From NCBI GenBank assembly GCA_002300355.1, contig NSGV01000001.1:3720001-3784000 (forward strand): DNA of 64,000 nt, read 5' to 3'. Source of the DNA: Streptomyces sp. TLI_235. Its GTDB lineage: Bacteria > Actinomycetota > Actinomycetes > Streptomycetales > Streptomycetaceae. Shown here in pieces: positions 33,856 to 44,315 of the stretch (within the stretch, counting starts at the first letter, position 1; the number at the start of each line of letters is the position of its first letter). The position numbers and the translations under genes were made by a program. Under the pieces are notes generated by a model. The model worked only from the letters and a program-made list of their open reading frames with translations, had not been told where the DNA came from and ran no database searches.

Positions 33856-35289
33856 GTGAGCACCTTTGACCTGAGCAACAGTGAGACGGACCGCCGCGGC
33901 GCGCGGCGGGGCAATACGACGATCACACCGCAGAACGCGCCGAACCGCCGCAACACCGAGCTGGCCATGCTCGGCTTCGCGGTGGTGCTGCCGATGTTCG
34001 CCTACGCCAACGTGGGCCTCGCCATGGACGGCTCGCTGCCGGCCGGCATGCTCGCGTACGGCCTCGGCATGGGCGCCCTGGCGCTGGTCGCGCACCTGCT
34101 GATGCGCCGCTTCGCGCCGTACGCGGACCCGCTGCTGCTGCCGCTGGCCACCCTGCTCAACGGGCTGGGCCTGGTGATGATCTGGCGGCTTGACAAGGCC
34201 GGCAAGCTGCTGGCCAGCAACTTCCCCGCGGCCGCGAACCAGCTGATGTGGTCGGGACTGGGCATCGCGTTCTTCATCGGCGTCATGGTGCTGCTGAAGG
34301 ACCACCGGATCCTGCAGCGGTACACCTACATCTCGATGGCGGTGGCCCTCGTGCTGCTCGCCGCGCCGGCGTTCTTCCCGACCCGGGACGGCGACTTCGG
34401 CGCCAAGATCTGGATCCACATCGGCAGCTTCTCCATCCAGCCCGGCGAGTTCGCCAAGATCATCCTCACGGTGTTCTTCGCCGGCTACCTGATGGTCAAG
34501 CGGGACGCGCTGGCGCTGGCCAGCCGCCGCTTCATGGGCCTGTACCTGCCGCGCGGCCGTGACCTCGGCCCGATCATCATGGTCTGGCTGCTGTCCATCC
34601 TGATCCTGGTCTTCGAGACCGACCTCGGCTCCTCGTTCCTCTTCTTCGGCCTGTTCGTGGTGATGCTGTACGTCGCCACCGAGCGCACCAGCTGGATCCT
34701 CTTCGGCCTGGTGATGTCGATCGGCGGCGCCGCGGTGGTCGCCTCCGTCGAGTCGCACGTGCAGACCCGCATCAACTCCTGGCTCGACCCGATGGCGGCC
34801 TTCGCGGACCCGCCGCCGGTCGGTACCAGCGAGCAGATCGGCCAGACCCTGATGGCCTTCGGCTCCGGCGGCGTCACCGGCACCGGCCTCGGCCAGGGCC
34901 GCTCGTGGCTGATCCAGTTCGCCGCGAAGAGCGACTTCATCCTCGGCTCGTTCGGCGAGGAGCTCGGCCTCACCGGCATGATGGCGATCTTCCTGCTGTA
35001 CGGCCTGATCGTGCAGCGCGGTCTGCGGACGGCGATCGCCGCCCGCGACCCGTTCGGCAAGCTGCTCGCGGTCGGCCTGTCCTCGGCGTTCGCGCTGCAG
35101 GTGTTCGTGGTCGCCGGCGGTGTGACCGGCCTCATCCCGCTGACCGGTATGACGATGCCCTTCCTCGCCCAGGGCGGTTCCTCGGTGGTGGCGAACTGGG
35201 GCCTGATCGCCATCCTGCTCAAGATCAGCGACAGCGCGCGCCGCCCGGCCGCCGAACCGGAGCCGGCCACCGCCCCGGCCTCGGCCTGA
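33856..35289 (+). CDS. SEDS peptidoglycan polymerase (FtsW/RodA/SpoVE family)
   Basis: This 477-residue protein has about ten to eleven membrane helices of the SEDS glycosyltransferase family. Visible signatures are GSFSIQPGEFAK, the conserved aspartate region LVFETDLGSS, the stretch GRSWLIQFAAKSDFI, and GMTMPFLAQGGSS near the C-terminus. SEDS proteins polymerise lipid II into glycan strands together with a class B PBP. The partner PBP gene follows after 14 bp, so the two probably act as a complex. In Streptomyces this operon copy is RodA-like or FtsW-like, and sequence alone does not separate them. The GTG start lies 45 bp after pstP. Confidence 0.93.
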   Translation: MSTFDLSNSETDRRGARRGNTTITPQNAPNRRNTELAMLGFAVVLPMFAYANVGLAMDGSLPAGMLAYGLGMGALALVAHLLMRRFAPYADPLLLPLATLLNGLGLVMIWRLDKAGKLLASNFPAAANQLMWSGLGIAFFIGVMVLLKDHRILQRYTYISMAVALVLLAAPAFFPTRDGDFGAKIWIHIGSFSIQPGEFAKIILTVFFAGYLMVKRDALALASRRFMGLYLPRGRDLGPIIMVWLLSILILVFETDLGSSFLFFGLFVVMLYVATERTSWILFGLVMSIGGAAVVASVESHVQTRINSWLDPMAAFADPPPVGTSEQIGQTLMAFGSGGVTGTGLGQGRSWLIQFAAKSDFILGSFGEELGLTGMMAIFLLYGLIVQRGLRTAIAARDPFGKLLAVGLSSAFALQVFVVAGGVTGLIPLTGMTMPFLAQGGSSVVANWGLIAILLKISDSARRPAAEPEPATAPASA

Positions 35290-35303
35290 AAGGGATCCGA
35301 CAC

Positions 35304-36767
35304 GTGAACAAGCCCATCCGCCGGGTCTCGGTCTTCTGCCTGATCCTCGTCCTTGCCCTGATGGTGCGCACCAACTGGGTGCAGGGCGTCCAGGCGCACG
35401 CCTGGGCCACCAACAAGAACAACGACCGGAACAAGTACGACCGGTACGCCTACCCGCGCGGCAACATCATCGTGGGCGGCCAGCCGGTCACCAACTCGGA
35501 CTTCGTCAACGGCCTGCGCTACAAGTACAAGCGCAGCTGGATCGACGGCGCGATGTACGCCCCGGTCACCGGGTACTCCTCGCAGTCCTTCGGCACCAGC
35601 CAGCTGGAGTCGCTGGAGGACGGCATCCTGGCCGGCACCGACTCCCGGCTGTTCTTCCGCAACACCCTCGACATGCTGACCGGTGACGACAAGAAGGGCG
35701 GCGACGTCGTCACCACGATCGACGCCAAGGCCCAGAAGGCCGCCTTCGAGGGCCTCGGCAACAAGAAGGGCGCGGCGGTCGCGATCGACCCGCGCACCGG
35801 CGCGATCCTGGCCCTGGTCTCCACCCCGTCGTACGACCCGAGCACCTTCTCCGGCAGCTCGGCGGCGGACGCCAAGGCGTGGACGGACCTCAACGCGGAC
35901 CCGAACAAGCCGATGCTGAACCGGGCGTTGCGCGAGACGTACCCGCCGGGCTCGACCTTCAAGCTGGTCACCGCGGCCGCCGCGTTCGAGGACGGCAAGT
36001 TCCAGAACCCCGGGGACACGACCGACACTCCGGAGCAGTACTTCCTGCCGGGCACCAAGACCGAGCTGAAGAACGCCAGCAAGGACGAGCCCTGCACCAA
36101 CGCCACGCTGCTGGACGCCATGGACGTGTCCTGCAACACCGTCTTCGGCAAGATCGGCGCCGAACTGGGCGGCCCGAAGCTGCGCGCGCAGGCGGAGAAG
36201 TTCGGCTTCAACAACTCCAAGGTGGAGGTCCCGATCCGGGCCACCACCAGCGTGTTCCCGTCCAACTCCGCGCCGGACGGCACCGCGATGGACGCCATCG
36301 GCCAGCACGACACCCGGGCCACCCCGCTGCAGATGGCGATGGTCGCCGCGGCGATCGCCAACAACGGCACGCTGATGGAGCCGTACCTGGTCGACCAGGA
36401 GCGCTCCAGCACCCTCGCGGTGGTCTCCAAGCACTCCGAGAAGGTCATGAGCCAGCCGGTCTCGGCGACGACCGCGCAGAAGCTGCAGCAGCTGATGGAA
36501 TCGGTGGTGCAGAACGGCACCGGCACCAAGGCGAAGATCGACGGCGTCACGGTCGGCGGTAAGACCGGCACCGCCCAGCACGGCCAGGACAACAGCGGTC
36601 TGCCGTTCGCCTGGTTCATGTCCTACGCCAAGGGCGCGGACGGCAAGCAGGTCGCGGTGGCAGTCGTGGTCGAGAACGGCAGCGACGACCGGAGCGAGAT
36701 CAGCGGTGGTTCGATCGCCGCGCCGATCGCCAAGAGCATCATGCAGGCGGTGGTCCAGGGCAAGTAG
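35304..36767 (+). CDS. Class B penicillin-binding protein (PbpA-like transpeptidase)
   Basis: This 487-residue protein has one N-terminal membrane anchor (about residues 9-25), a short dimerisation domain, and the transpeptidase domain. The catalytic motifs are STFK (the active serine, in YPPGSTFKLV), SCN in DVSCNTVFGK, and KTGTAQ. It cross-links peptidoglycan as the partner of the SEDS polymerase encoded immediately upstream. It is the mycobacterial PbpA type and shorter than PBP3/FtsI. It is a beta-lactam target. The gap to pknB is 262 bp, so the kinase may have its own promoter. Confidence 0.93.
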   Translation: MNKPIRRVSVFCLILVLALMVRTNWVQGVQAHAWATNKNNDRNKYDRYAYPRGNIIVGGQPVTNSDFVNGLRYKYKRSWIDGAMYAPVTGYSSQSFGTSQLESLEDGILAGTDSRLFFRNTLDMLTGDDKKGGDVVTTIDAKAQKAAFEGLGNKKGAAVAIDPRTGAILALVSTPSYDPSTFSGSSAADAKAWTDLNADPNKPMLNRALRETYPPGSTFKLVTAAAAFEDGKFQNPGDTTDTPEQYFLPGTKTELKNASKDEPCTNATLLDAMDVSCNTVFGKIGAELGGPKLRAQAEKFGFNNSKVEVPIRATTSVFPSNSAPDGTAMDAIGQHDTRATPLQMAMVAAAIANNGTLMEPYLVDQERSSTLAVVSKHSEKVMSQPVSATTAQKLQQLMESVVQNGTGTKAKIDGVTVGGKTGTAQHGQDNSGLPFAWFMSYAKGADGKQVAVAVVVENGSDDRSEISGGSIAAPIAKSIMQAVVQGK

Positions 36768-37029
36768 CAGCGGCGCCGACCTGAGGGAATCGTCACAGTG
36801 GGACCGTTCCGGTGCATACCGGTCTGGTCTCAGCTGGCAGGCTGTTCGGGTTGCCTCAGGTTCGCCCGGTAGCGTATCCGCCAGCAGCGGGTGTATCCAC
36901 TGCTGAGTCGTGGCTCCGGCCGCGGCGTCGGCGTCACAGAACCGGGGTGGCGGCGGCAAGCGTCCAACAGTGCGTGCGGGGACACCTACGTCACATCCTC
37001 ACCACCCGGTGAGGGAGAGGGTCGGAACT

Positions 37030-39090
<2,061 letters not shown>

Positions 39091-39109
39091 CCGACCGGTC
39101 GTCAGAGCG

Positions 39110-39154
39110 ACGGCGGAGGGGCCGCGCACCACGGGTGCGCGGCCCCTCCGCCGT
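39110..39154. terminator. Strong bidirectional terminator between pknB and the sortases
   Basis: A perfect 21-bp stem (39110-39130 with 39134-39154) closes a 3-base loop, one of the longest hairpins in the window, between convergent genes. Confidence 0.88.
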
Positions 39155-39177
39155 TCCCGGGCCCGGCCCGGGTGGTC

Positions 39178-39870
39178 TCAGGCGAGTTCGGGCGGCGGGG
39201 TGCGGCGCGCGTCCACCGGCTCGACCCGCTGCAGGCTCCCCCACACCACCAGCCGGTGCAGTGAGGTGTACACCGGTGTGCAGGTGGTCAGGGTGAGGTA
39301 GCGGCCGGGCCGGGTGTACGGCGAGCCCTCGGGGACGGGGGCGATGACGCCCACGTTGTCCGGGGAGGTCTCGGGCAGGACGCCGTCGACCCGGTAGACG
39401 TACCAGTGGTCGTCGGTCTCGACGACCACCGGGTCACCGGGGCCGAGCCGGTCCAGGTCGTGGAAGCGGGCGCCGTGGCCGTCCCGGTGGGCGGCCAGCG
39501 TGACGTTGCCGGCCGGGTCCCAGGGCATCGCGGAGCGGTACGGCGCCTCGTAGAGGCCGGCGACGCCGGTGTCGAGGACGTCGGGGCCGGTACCGACCCG
39601 GATCAGCACGTCGTTGCCACGGCCCAGCGCGGGGACATGCAGGAAGCCGACGGCGCCGGCCGCCCGGACCCGCCCGAGGTCGGGCGGCGGGGCGCTCCAG
39701 CTGCCGCGCAGCCGGGCGGCCTGCTGCCCGGCCTGGCGGTCCGCCACCAGGTCGGTCCACCACACCGAGTAGACCGCGAAGAGGGCGATCACCGCCCCGA
39801 ATGTGATCATCAACTCGCCTGCGGCGCCGACCACGGCCCCGATCCGGCGTCCGACGGGCAGTGGACTCAC
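39178..39870 (-). CDS. Class E sortase (copy 1)
   Basis: This 230-residue membrane enzyme has an N-terminal anchor (about residues 15-37) and a sortase fold. The catalytic triad is visible as His in LAAHRDGH, Cys197 in LTTCTPVY, and Arg in LHRLVVWG. Class E sortases attach proteins bearing LAXTG-type signals, such as chaplins in Streptomyces, to peptidoglycan. It starts with GTG 24 bp after the sortase copy 2 stop, and the two are expected to be co-transcribed. The two copies are related but clearly diverged. Confidence 0.9.
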   Translation of the reverse strand: MSPLPVGRRIGAVVGAAGELMITFGAVIALFAVYSVWWTDLVADRQAGQQAARLRGSWSAPPPDLGRVRAAGAVGFLHVPALGRGNDVLIRVGTGPDVLDTGVAGLYEAPYRSAMPWDPAGNVTLAAHRDGHGARFHDLDRLGPGDPVVVETDDHWYVYRVDGVLPETSPDNVGVIAPVPEGSPYTRPGRYLTLTTCTPVYTSLHRLVVWGSLQRVEPVDARRTPPPELA

Positions 39871-39894
39871 GGCGGGGCCTCCCGGGGTGCGGGA

Positions 39895-40899
39895 CTAGCC
39901 GGTGAGCGCGGCGGGCTTGCCCTGGCTCCTCGGCCGTTCCTCGAGCATCTTCCCGAACACGATCAGGCGTCCGCGGGCGCTGAACTCGGGTGTACACGTG
40001 GTCAGCGTGATGTAACGACCCGGTTGGGCGAACGGGGAGCCCTTGGGGACGGGCTGAATGACCGTCACGTTGGTCGGCGGGGTCTCCGGGATGCCGCCCG
40101 CCACCTCGTAGGTGTAGAAGGCGGTGGCGGTCTCCACGACGATCTTGTCGCCGGACGCCAACTGGCCGATCTTACGGAAGGGCTGACCGTGCGTCGTCCG
40201 GTGCGCGGCGAGCGCGAAGTTGCCGGCCTTGTCGCCCGGCATCGCCGTGCCGGTGTAGTGGCCGACCAGGCCCTTGTCGAGCACCTGCTGCTTCTGGGTG
40301 CCCTCGGCGATCGGGTACTTGAGGCCCAGCTTGGGGATGTACAGCAGCGCGAAGCCCTTGCCGGGCTCGAACTGCCCGGCCGGCGCCGAGCCGGGCTTGG
40401 CCGGGCCGGTGGGCTGCGGTGCGCTGTTCCACTGCTGTTCCAGCCGGTTGCCGGCGGCGTCCGCCGAGGCGTCGGCCTGCACGTTCGTCCACCACAGCTG
40501 GTAGGAGACGAAGAGCAGCATCACCAGGCCCAGGGTGATGAAGAGCTCGCCGATCGCACGGGCGACGACCACCCGCTTCTTCTCCGGGGGCCGCGCCATG
40601 GCCGCTGCGGAGCGGCCCTGTGCCCGGCGGCGCCCGGTGCCGGGGGCGCCCAGGCCACCACCCAGGGAACCGGCCCGGCGGCGCTCGGCACGGCCCTCCG
40701 GGGCGCCCGTGGCGGGCGGCCCGGGTGCGGCGGGCACGACGGCCTCCGGGACCGTCCGCAGCTGCATCGTGCGGTCGTCGAGGGGCCAGGCGTCCTGCCC
40801 GCCCTGCGGCACCGGCGGCGGGGCGGCGGCCTCGTACACACCCCAGTCGTCCGCCCCCCGGCCCGGCTGCGCGCCCCCCTCCGGGCGTACGGCGGTCAC
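39895..40899 (-). CDS. Class E sortase (copy 2) with long cytoplasmic tail
   Basis: This 334-residue protein has an N-terminal Pro/Gly/Arg-rich cytoplasmic stretch of about 110 residues, one membrane helix (about 113-135) and the sortase domain with LAAHRTTH, Cys302 in LTTCTPEF, and Arg in ARGRLIVFG. It acts like copy 1 on LAXTG proteins. It begins 4 bp past the stop of the glutamine amidotransferase gene upstream, so it is probably translated by coupling. It appears to be the second of the tandem sortase pair known from Streptomyces near crgA. Confidence 0.9.
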   Translation of the reverse strand: MTAVRPEGGAQPGRGADDWGVYEAAAPPPVPQGGQDAWPLDDRTMQLRTVPEAVVPAAPGPPATGAPEGRAERRRAGSLGGGLGAPGTGRRRAQGRSAAAMARPPEKKRVVVARAIGELFITLGLVMLLFVSYQLWWTNVQADASADAAGNRLEQQWNSAPQPTGPAKPGSAPAGQFEPGKGFALLYIPKLGLKYPIAEGTQKQQVLDKGLVGHYTGTAMPGDKAGNFALAAHRTTHGQPFRKIGQLASGDKIVVETATAFYTYEVAGGIPETPPTNVTVIQPVPKGSPFAQPGRYITLTTCTPEFSARGRLIVFGKMLEERPRSQGKPAALTG

Positions 40900-40903
40900 C
40901 GCG

Positions 40904-41563
40904 TCAGCTCCGGCCGATCACCGGGGCGAGCCCCCGGGAGCGCTCGACGGCCTCCGGGAATCCGCACTCGGCGAGCCAGTTGGCCAGCATCCGGTGGCCA
41001 CCCTCGGTGAGCACCGACTCGGGGTGGAACTGCACGCCCTCGACCGGCAGCTCGCGGTGGCGCAGGCCCATGATGACGCCGCTCTCGGTCAGCGCGGTCA
41101 CCACCAGGTCGTCCGGCACGGTGTCGGGCTCGACCGCCAGCGAGTGGTAGCGGGTGGCGGTCAGCGGCGAGGGCAGGCCCTCGAAGACGCCGCCGTCCTC
41201 GTGCTCCACCAGCGAGGTCTTGCCGTGCAGCAGCTCGGGGGCCCGGCCGACCACGGCGCCGTGGGCGACGGCGATCGACTGCAGGCCGAGGCAGACACCG
41301 AAGAGCGGCAGGCCGATCGAGGCGCAGTGGTGCACCATCTCGACGCAGACGCCGGCCTCCTCCGGGGTGCCGGGGCCGGGGGAGAGCAGCACACCGTCGA
41401 AGCCCTCGTCCCCGGCGCGGCGCACGGCGTGCTCCACGGTCACCTCGTCGTTGCGCACCACCTCGCAGGTGGCACCCAGCTGGTAGAGGTACTGGACGAG
41501 GTTGAAGACGAAGCTGTCGTAGTTGTCGACCACGAGGATCCGGGGCGAGCCGGCGGAGCTCAT
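40904..41563 (-). CDS. Glutamine amidotransferase subunit (PabA/TrpG)
   Basis: This 219-residue class I amidotransferase has the nucleophile Cys91 in FGVCLGLQ and the His-Glu pair in VQFHPES. VDNYDSFVFNLVQYL at the N-terminus is the family start. It gives ammonia from glutamine to a chorismate-using partner, either aminodeoxychorismate synthase (folate) or anthranilate synthase (tryptophan). Its location in the sortase/crgA neighbourhood rather than with trp genes favours a pabA-like role, but this is not certain. AGGAG precedes the ATG at 41563. A small membrane-protein gene lies directly upstream. Confidence 0.88.
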   Translation of the reverse strand: MSSAGSPRILVVDNYDSFVFNLVQYLYQLGATCEVVRNDEVTVEHAVRRAGDEGFDGVLLSPGPGTPEEAGVCVEMVHHCASIGLPLFGVCLGLQSIAVAHGAVVGRAPELLHGKTSLVEHEDGGVFEGLPSPLTATRYHSLAVEPDTVPDDLVVTALTESGVIMGLRHRELPVEGVQFHPESVLTEGGHRMLANWLAECGFPEAVERSRGLAPVIGRS

Positions 41564-41625
41564 GCGTGCTTCTCCTGGGGTGGGTCCGAGGTGCGGATCG
41601 GGCAGGGACGGGGAGTGGCGGCGGG

Positions 41626-41796
41626 TCAGCCGGCGCCGCCGTCCTCCACCGTGACGTCGCCGAAGGGCAGCAGCGGTTCGGCCCACGGGAAGACGTACTG
41701 GAACAGGACGTAGACCGCCCCGAGGACGAGCAGCAGCGAGACGATCGCGCGGACCAGGGTGTTCCCCGGCAGGTGGCGCCAGATCCAGCCGTACAT
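41626..41796 (-). CDS. Small single-pass membrane protein (56 aa)
   Basis: ATG at 41796, preceded by GAGGAG four bases upstream, opens a 56-residue frame: MYGWIWRHLPGNTLVRAIVS at the start, then a hydrophobic helix (about residues 17-40), then an acidic tail ending EDGGAG. The strong binding site and clean amphipathic layout support a real gene. It lies between DUF881 and the PabA/TrpG-like gene, in the position where a conserved small hypothetical gene is found in Streptomyces. Its function is unknown. Confidence 0.8.
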   Translation of the reverse strand: MYGWIWRHLPGNTLVRAIVSLLLVLGAVYVLFQYVFPWAEPLLPFGDVTVEDGGAG

Positions 41797-41876
41797 CGTG
41801 CTCCTCGGATTCGGGTCGGAGACCAGATTAGACGCCGTGCCGCCGGGGCACGCCGTCCATCGCCCTTCCTCACCCT

Positions 41877-42647
41877 CTAACGACGGGCCTGCGCCGAGAG
41901 ATCCACCGATCCCTGGTAGCCAGGGACGGTGAGGTCACCGCTCTCCTGGACCTTCCAGCCGAGCCCGTACGCGGCGACGTACTGCAGGTAGTTCTTGATG
42001 GTCGGGTCGGCGTCCACCGCCGAGCGCAGCGCGTCGGTCTTCCCGACCGCCTTGATGACGTAGGGCGGGGAGTAGACCCGGCCCTGCAGCAGCAGGGTGT
42101 TGCCGACGCAGCGCACCGCGCTGGTGGCGATCAGCCGCTGGTCCATGACCTGGATGCCCTCGGCCCCGCCCCGCCAGAGCGCGTTGACCACGGCCTGGAT
42201 GTCCTGCTGGTGGATGACCAGGTCGTTGACGCCGGGCTCGGGCACACCGGGGATCCGGGCGGTGGCGTTGGGTGGTGCGTCGTTGAGGGTGACGGTGAGG
42301 CCGGGGCCGCGCAGCGGCTCCAGGCCGGCCGTCCGCTCCAGGGCGTCGACCCGGGCGGTGTCGGCCGGGTCCTGGCTCTGGTCGCCCGCGAGCTTGTCGA
42401 CCCGGTCGTGCAGGCCGCCGATCTGCGCCTGGATCTCCTGGTTCTGGGTGCTGCGCTGCTGTATGACGTCGCTGAGCCGCAGCAGGGAGTCGTCCGTCCG
42501 CAGGTCGGTGCCCTGGGCGGTGCGGGCGCTGATGTAGAAGAGCAGACCGGCCAGCGCGAAAACCGCGCAGGTCAGGGCAGGACCGACAATTCGGATGCGG
42601 CCGGGGCGGCGCTCGGCCCGAGGAGGGGGAATCATGGAATTAGGCAC
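41877..42647 (-). CDS. DUF881 family membrane-anchored protein
   Basis: This 256-residue protein has one N-terminal membrane helix (about residues 22-42), then a coiled-coil-like segment (SDVIQQRSTQNQEIQAQIGG), and a DUF881 domain with RGPGLTVTLNDAP and DLVIHQQDIQAVVNALW. DUF881 proteins sit next to crgA and division genes in many actinobacteria and firmicutes. The function is unproven, and a role in division or replication-linked control is guessed from context. The GTG at 42647 is supported by AAGGAG-ATAAGGG upstream; an ATG at 42635 lacks a binding site. It is divergent from crgA. Confidence 0.88.
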   Translation of the reverse strand: MPNSMIPPPRAERRPGRIRIVGPALTCAVFALAGLLFYISARTAQGTDLRTDDSLLRLSDVIQQRSTQNQEIQAQIGGLHDRVDKLAGDQSQDPADTARVDALERTAGLEPLRGPGLTVTLNDAPPNATARIPGVPEPGVNDLVIHQQDIQAVVNALWRGGAEGIQVMDQRLIATSAVRCVGNTLLLQGRVYSPPYVIKAVGKTDALRSAVDADPTIKNYLQYVAAYGLGWKVQESGDLTVPGYQGSVDLSAQARR

Positions 42648-42799
42648 CGTACCCTTATCTCCTTAAGACCCGGCGAACCACTACGCTAACGGACGCCGGT
42701 GGCATGTGCGGAGCACGTCTCCCGTCGTGACCGGCCCCCACAGCCGCCCCGCTCCGCTGCACACCGCGCGGTCACAGAGCATCGACAGGAGAGCCTCTC

Positions 42800-43048
42800 G
42801 TGCCGAAGTCCCGAGTCCGCAAGAAGGCGGACTACACCCCGCCGACCACGACCGCAGTGAAGATCAGCTCCGGCCGGGGCTGGGTCGCGCCGCTGATGCT
42901 GGCGCTCTTCCTGATCGGACTGGTCTGGATCGTCACCTACTACGTGACGAGCGGCGACTGGCCGATCAGCGGCTGGGGCAACTGGAACATTCTGGTCGGT
43001 TTCGGCTTCATCGCGGCGGGATTCGGCGTCTCCACGCAGTGGAAGTAG
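42800..43048 (+). CDS. crgA: Cell division protein CrgA
   Basis: This 82-residue protein has two membrane helices (about 30-48 and 62-78) and a basic N-terminus ([14 protein letters not shown]). The family signature [20 protein letters not shown] begins near residue 25. CrgA binds FtsZ and divisome proteins, inhibits premature Z-ring formation in aerial hyphae of Streptomyces, and is phosphorylated by PknB in relatives. AGGAGA is eight bases upstream of the GTG. It is transcribed away from the DUF881 gene and ends before a GC hairpin and a DnaA-box cluster. Confidence 0.95.
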   Translation: MPKSRVRKKADYTPPTTTAVKISSGRGWVAPLMLALFLIGLVWIVTYYVTSGDWPISGWGNWNILVGFGFIAAGFGVSTQWK

Positions 43049-43073
43049 CGGCCGGACACCCCGTTCCGACCAC

Positions 43074-43101
43074 CGCCGCCCCGGTTCGGCCCGGGGCGGC
43101 G
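43074..43101 (+). terminator. Terminator of crgA
   Basis: An 11-bp perfect GC stem (43074-43084 with 43091-43101) closes a 6-base loop, 25 bp after the stop codon. Confidence 0.8.
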
Positions 43102-43133
43102 TTTCGCTGCCCGCCGACCGGTCGATCGTACGT

Positions 43134-43323
43134 TTATCCACACGGTTATCCACACTGGGGAAAACTCGCCCCAGCCTGTGGATAACCTGCCGGCGCATTG
43201 TCCGCGCCCACCCGCCGGCATTCCGCGAAACGCGGAATGCCGACAGCAGGACGCGCGTAGACTCGGTCGGGTCGGCCCGGTGGTGGAATCGGCTGTGCAC
43301 AACCCGGCGCGCGCTGTGGACAA
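43134..43323. promoter_or_regulatory. DnaA-box cluster outside oriC, between crgA and the rhomboid gene
   Basis: Three perfect TTATCCACA boxes (43134-43142 and 43146-43154 on plus, 43177-43185 on minus) and a TTGTCCACA (43315-43323 on minus) occur here. A half-matching palindromic TTGTGCACA lies near 43294. The second and third boxes form an inverted pair in a 44-bp dyad with CTGGGG...CCCCAG inside. A second hairpin, 12 bp with AAA loop, is at 43216-43242. This resembles the off-origin DnaA clusters reported in Streptomyces. Confidence 0.75.
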
Positions 43324-43343
43324 CGGCCGCGCACCGCACGTCC

Positions 43344-44234
43344 TCAGGCCCCGAGCAGGGCGCTCTCCACCACGACCATCAGCACCACCACGGCCAGCAC
43401 GCCGGCCAGCGTCAGCCCGTGGACGAGGTTCCGGCGCCCCCGGGGTGCGTACATCAGCCCCGCGCCGGTCACCGCGCCCGCGACGAGCCCGCCGACGTGC
43501 GCCCGCCAGTCGATCGCCGAGACCGAGAAGGTGATCACCAGGTTGAAGACCAGCAGCGCGATCACCGGCCCGAGCGGTGTCCTCGTCACCCGGAACAGCA
43601 CCGCGGTGGCGCCGAGCAGACCGAAGATCGCCCCGGACGCGCCCACCGAGAAGACGTTGCCCCCGGTCACCAGGTAGGCGAAGGCGTTCCCCGCCAGGCC
43701 CGAGAGCAGGTACAACGCCAGATAGCGCCCCCGGCCGAGCACCCGCTCCAGCTGCGGGCCCAGCACCCACAACGAGATCATGTTCATCAGGATGTGGAAC
43801 GGCCCGGAGTGCACGAAGACGGCGGTGACCAGCCGGTACCACTCCTCGGGCCCCTGGGCGACGCCGTAGCGCACCGGCACCCCGCCGAAGCTCGTCCCGC
43901 TGAGCATCGCCAGCCGGACGCCCCACTTCGGGCTCAGGTACTCCGTCACCAGGAACACCAGCAGGTTGAGCCCGATCAGCACCTTGGTGACCAGCGCGCC
44001 GTCCGCGGTCGGCAGGCCGCCGAAGCGGGTCCTGGCCGGACGGTGCTCGGCGGCCTCGCCGCGCACGCACTCCGGGCAGTGGAACCCCACCGACGCGCTC
44101 ACCATGCAGTCCGGGCAGATCGGCCGGCCGCAGCGGGAGCAGCCCACCCCCGTCTCGCGCTCGGGGTGCCGGTAGCAGCCCGGCAGCTCGGCCGTGCCCT
44201 CCGACTGCGGACGTGCCGGCTCGTCCGGAAGCAT
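43344..44234 (-). CDS. Rhomboid family intramembrane serine protease
   Basis: This 296-residue protein begins with a cysteine-rich B-box-like zinc finger (CYRHPERETGVGCSRCGRPI, then CPECVRG), a feature of actinobacterial rhomboids. Six or seven membrane helices follow. The catalytic dyad is visible as Ser200 in GASGAIFG and His246 in RAHVGGLVAG. Rhomboids cut single-pass membrane proteins; the substrate is unknown. The start has GAGGAGGGA eight bases upstream. It follows the cyclophilin gene in the same direction with an 81-bp gap and may be in one operon. Confidence 0.93.
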   Translation of the reverse strand: MLPDEPARPQSEGTAELPGCYRHPERETGVGCSRCGRPICPDCMVSASVGFHCPECVRGEAAEHRPARTRFGGLPTADGALVTKVLIGLNLLVFLVTEYLSPKWGVRLAMLSGTSFGGVPVRYGVAQGPEEWYRLVTAVFVHSGPFHILMNMISLWVLGPQLERVLGRGRYLALYLLSGLAGNAFAYLVTGGNVFSVGASGAIFGLLGATAVLFRVTRTPLGPVIALLVFNLVITFSVSAIDWRAHVGGLVAGAVTGAGLMYAPRGRRNLVHGLTLAGVLAVVVLMVVVESALLGA

Positions 44235-44315
44235 CCGGGATTCCCTCCTCGTGACCTGTCCCGGCGGCAGCCTTCCGAGGGCACCACCGGGATCGTCCAG
44301 GCTACTGCGGGCGGC

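Noticed and set aside
36768..37029. A promoter for pknB with TTGCCT and TAGCGT boxes
   Set aside because: The spacing (13 bp) is too short for a sigma-70-type promoter; another start may exist but none is convincing.
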